Both the position numbers and the translations under genes were made by a program. Below are positions 11,223 through 12,419 of a stretch of 12,419 nucleotides of DNA, piece after piece. Positions within the stretch are counted from its first letter, which is position 1; the number at the start of each line of letters is the position of its first letter. Below the pieces are notes generated by a model that saw only the letters and a program-made list of their open reading frames with translations, searched no databases and was not told where the DNA came from. Origin of the DNA: Haloferacaceae archaeon PL-Br10_E2g29 (GTDB taxonomy: Archaea > Halobacteriota > Halobacteria > Halobacteriales > Haloferacaceae). Location: contig LKMS01000026.1 in assembly GCA_001563965.1 (NCBI GenBank), forward strand, positions 1 through 12,419, read 5' to 3'.

Positions 11223-12239
11223 TCAGTGCCCCCAGCGGCGCCCCTCCTCGTCGAATCGCGCATCGGTAATCCGGTCGTGTTGCTCGCGACTGATCGACAC
11301 ATCGGCGGCCGCGACGTTTTCGTCGAGTTGGCCGACGGTTCGCGCACCGATAATCGGAATGCAGGTGAACGCCTGTTGATCCATCAGCCAGCGCAACGAA
11401 ACCTGTGCGGGCGTGGCGTCGACCTCGTCGGCGACCGCGCGAATCTCATCGAGCACTTTCCAGCCGCGCTCGGAGAGATAAAACCGCTCGAAGCGGTCGT
11501 CGAAACTGCCACGCGAGCCGTCGGGCGCGCGCACGGATTTTGGATCGTCGGGGTCATCTCGCGTGTATTTACCCGTCAGAAACCCACCGGCCAGCGGCGA
11601 GTACGGGCAGACTGCGAGGTCTTGGTCCGCACAGACGCTGAGGTACTCTTCGACGTCCTTGTAGTAGCCTGCATGGAACAGCGGCTGGGTGACCTCGAAG
11701 CGCTCGTAGTCGTTGCCGTCGCTCTTCCAGAGCGCTTTCATGAGTTGCCACGCGGCCATCGTTGACGCACCGAGATAGTTCACTTTGCCCTCCTCGACGA
11801 GCCGATCAAGCGCCGAGAGCGTCTCCTCGATTGGCGTCTGTTCGTCCCAGCGGTGGATGTAGTACAGATCGAGGTAGTCGGTGCCGAGTCGTTCGAGCGT
11901 GCCGTCGATCTGGTTGCGGATGTGGGTTCGCGAGAGCCCCGAGCCGTTGGGATTCTCGTCGTCGAAGCCGAAGTACACCTTCGACGTGATGACGAAATCA
12001 GCACGGTCGCGGTCGGCGAGCCAGCTGCCGATGTACGACTCGCTGGTACCGTTCGGATCGCCGTACACGTTGGCCGAGTCGATGAAGTTGCCGCCGGCGT
12101 CGGCGAACGCGTCGAGTAGTTCGTGGGCATCGCTCTCGTCGGTTTCGAGCACACCACTGGTTCGCCGTCCAAACCGCCAGGTGCCAAAACAGAGTTCCGA
12201 AACGCGCGTGCCCGTCGAGCCGAGCTGTCGGTAGTCCAT
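11223..12239 (-). CDS. Aldo/keto reductase
   Basis: A 338-residue NAD(P)H-dependent oxidoreductase of the (beta/alpha)8 AKR superfamily, closest in style to the voltage-gated-potassium-channel-beta/YajO-like branch. The catalytic tetrad is complete: Asp54 and Tyr59 in FIDSANVYG, Lys87 in ITSKVYF, and His129 in LYYIHRWD. Family landmarks include LGTDYLDLYYIH (118-129), PYSPLAGGFLTGKY (212-225) and the cofactor phosphate-binding stretch IPIIGARTVGQLDENVAA (294-311). The substrate cannot be read from sequence; reduction of small aldehydes or ketones is the general activity. The start at 12239 fits the usual N-terminus (MDYRQLGSTG). It converges on the DUF7546-like gene with a 21-bp gap and is divergent from the ABC ATPase, so it separates what look like functionally linked plus-strand genes. 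It may be a later insertion into an oxidase-assembly cluster. Confidence 0.93.
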   Translation of the reverse strand: MDYRQLGSTGTRVSELCFGTWRFGRRTSGVLETDESDAHELLDAFADAGGNFIDSANVYGDPNGTSESYIGSWLADRDRADFVITSKVYFGFDDENPNGSGLSRTHIRNQIDGTLERLGTDYLDLYYIHRWDEQTPIEETLSALDRLVEEGKVNYLGASTMAAWQLMKALWKSDGNDYERFEVTQPLFHAGYYKDVEEYLSVCADQDLAVCPYSPLAGGFLTGKYTRDDPDDPKSVRAPDGSRGSFDDRFERFYLSERGWKVLDEIRAVADEVDATPAQVSLRWLMDQQAFTCIPIIGARTVGQLDENVAAADVSISREQHDRITDARFDEEGRRWGH

Positions 12240-12261
12240 GGTGGCGATTCCGGCCGACGGA

Positions 12262-12269
12262 TCAAAGTC
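12262..12269 (-). promoter_or_regulatory. Weak TATA-like element of the aldo/keto reductase
   Basis: The minus strand reads GACTTTGA, centred about 27 bp before the start at 12239. It is only a partial match to the haloarchaeal consensus. Confidence 0.3.
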
Positions 12270-12346
12270 TCTCCGGCTAGGTGGGCCGACGCAGTCCGTT
12301 GTTCGGAACCGACACCGCCACCGAGGTGTGGTCGGCGAAACAGAAT

Positions 12347-12353
12347 CCTTAGG
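12347..12353 (+). promoter_or_regulatory. Weak TATA-like element of the ABC ATPase
   Basis: TCCTTAG is centred 27 bp before the ATG at 12377, the same spacing as elsewhere in the window, but the sequence match is modest. Confidence 0.3.
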
Positions 12354-12376
12354 CCCGGCGCTCCCCGAGAGAACAC

Positions 12377-12419
12377 ATGAACGAGGCAGTCGTCGCCAGC
12401 GGCATCACAAAACGCTACG
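12377..12419 (+). CDS. ABC transporter ATP-binding protein (partial, N-terminus only)
   Basis: Only 14 codons are inside the window: MNEAVVASGITKRY. The pattern of an acidic start, a short beta strand and then G-(I/L)-T-K-(R/S)-(Y/F) is the usual first strand of an ABC-transporter ATPase, just before the A-loop aromatic residue. Walker A would lie beyond the edge. I recall that in haloarchaea a CcmA/NosF-like ATPase and its permease tend to sit near ctaB, which fits here, but this is from memory. The fragment is too short for a firm assignment. Confidence 0.6.
   Translation, partial: MNEAVVASGITKRY

Noticed and set aside
12309..12335. CCGACACC and GGTGTGGTCGG as an operator between the AKR and ABC ATPase genes
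   Set aside because: The pairing needs a two-base insertion in one arm, and short GC-rich matches of this kind are expected by chance in this DNA.

Overview
The window is chromosomal DNA from a halophilic archaeon (class Halobacteria). The evidence is a very acidic, Asp/Glu/Ala-rich proteome, moderately high G+C coding DNA, an archaeal transcription factor B, and several small protein families I know only from haloarchaea. I cannot name the genus. The region is dense core genome with no IS element, CRISPR array, rRNA or tRNA that I could find. For almost every gene a TATA-like element lies about 27-30 bp upstream of the chosen start codon, so leaderless mRNAs are the rule here; I used this spacing to choose starts.

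Layout, left to right. 1-251 is the tail of methionyl-tRNA synthetase (tRNA-binding OB domain). 375-2132 is pyruvate kinase with an extra C-terminal swivelling domain. 2225-4520 is a membrane group: a tail-anchored acidic small protein, an NfeD-like protein and an SPFH/stomatin-like protein. The last two are the classic partner pair, although each has its own promoter-like element. 4677-5282 is a tandem winged-helix regulator with a hydrophobic, twin-arginine N-terminus. Convergent to it is a small winged-helix protein (5324-5587, minus). 5800-6549 (minus) is a cobalamin-binding-type helical-backbone protein, divergent from a transcription factor B gene (6751-7746).

7747-8071 is a 325-bp convergent gap with no convincing gene but with inverted repeats and U-tract terminators. 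8072-8932 (minus) is cytochrome c oxidase subunit II with a perfect 27-bp tandem repeat encoding its acidic tail. Divergent from it are a CtaA-CtaB fusion (9092-10495, heme O/heme A biosynthesis) and, 13 bp later, a multi-membrane-segment protein with a CxxCxWP motif (10509-11201). An aldo/keto reductase (11223-12239, minus) follows. The window ends in the first codons of an ABC-transporter ATPase (12377 onward).

Functionally the right third is a terminal-oxidase biogenesis locus: CuA subunit, heme farnesylation/oxidation enzyme, and a candidate metal-handling membrane protein. A strong inverted repeat (8975-9003) sits in the divergent promoter region between coxB and ctaAB. I found no clearly new defence or mobile system. 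The most promising new observations are regulatory DNA elements (8975-9003, 4566-4600, the 80-bp-spaced direct repeat at 5624/5704, the TATCAGG repeat at 6591/6613), the loss of the phospho-histidine in the pyruvate kinase swivel domain, and the cysteine motif of the protein beside ctaAB.
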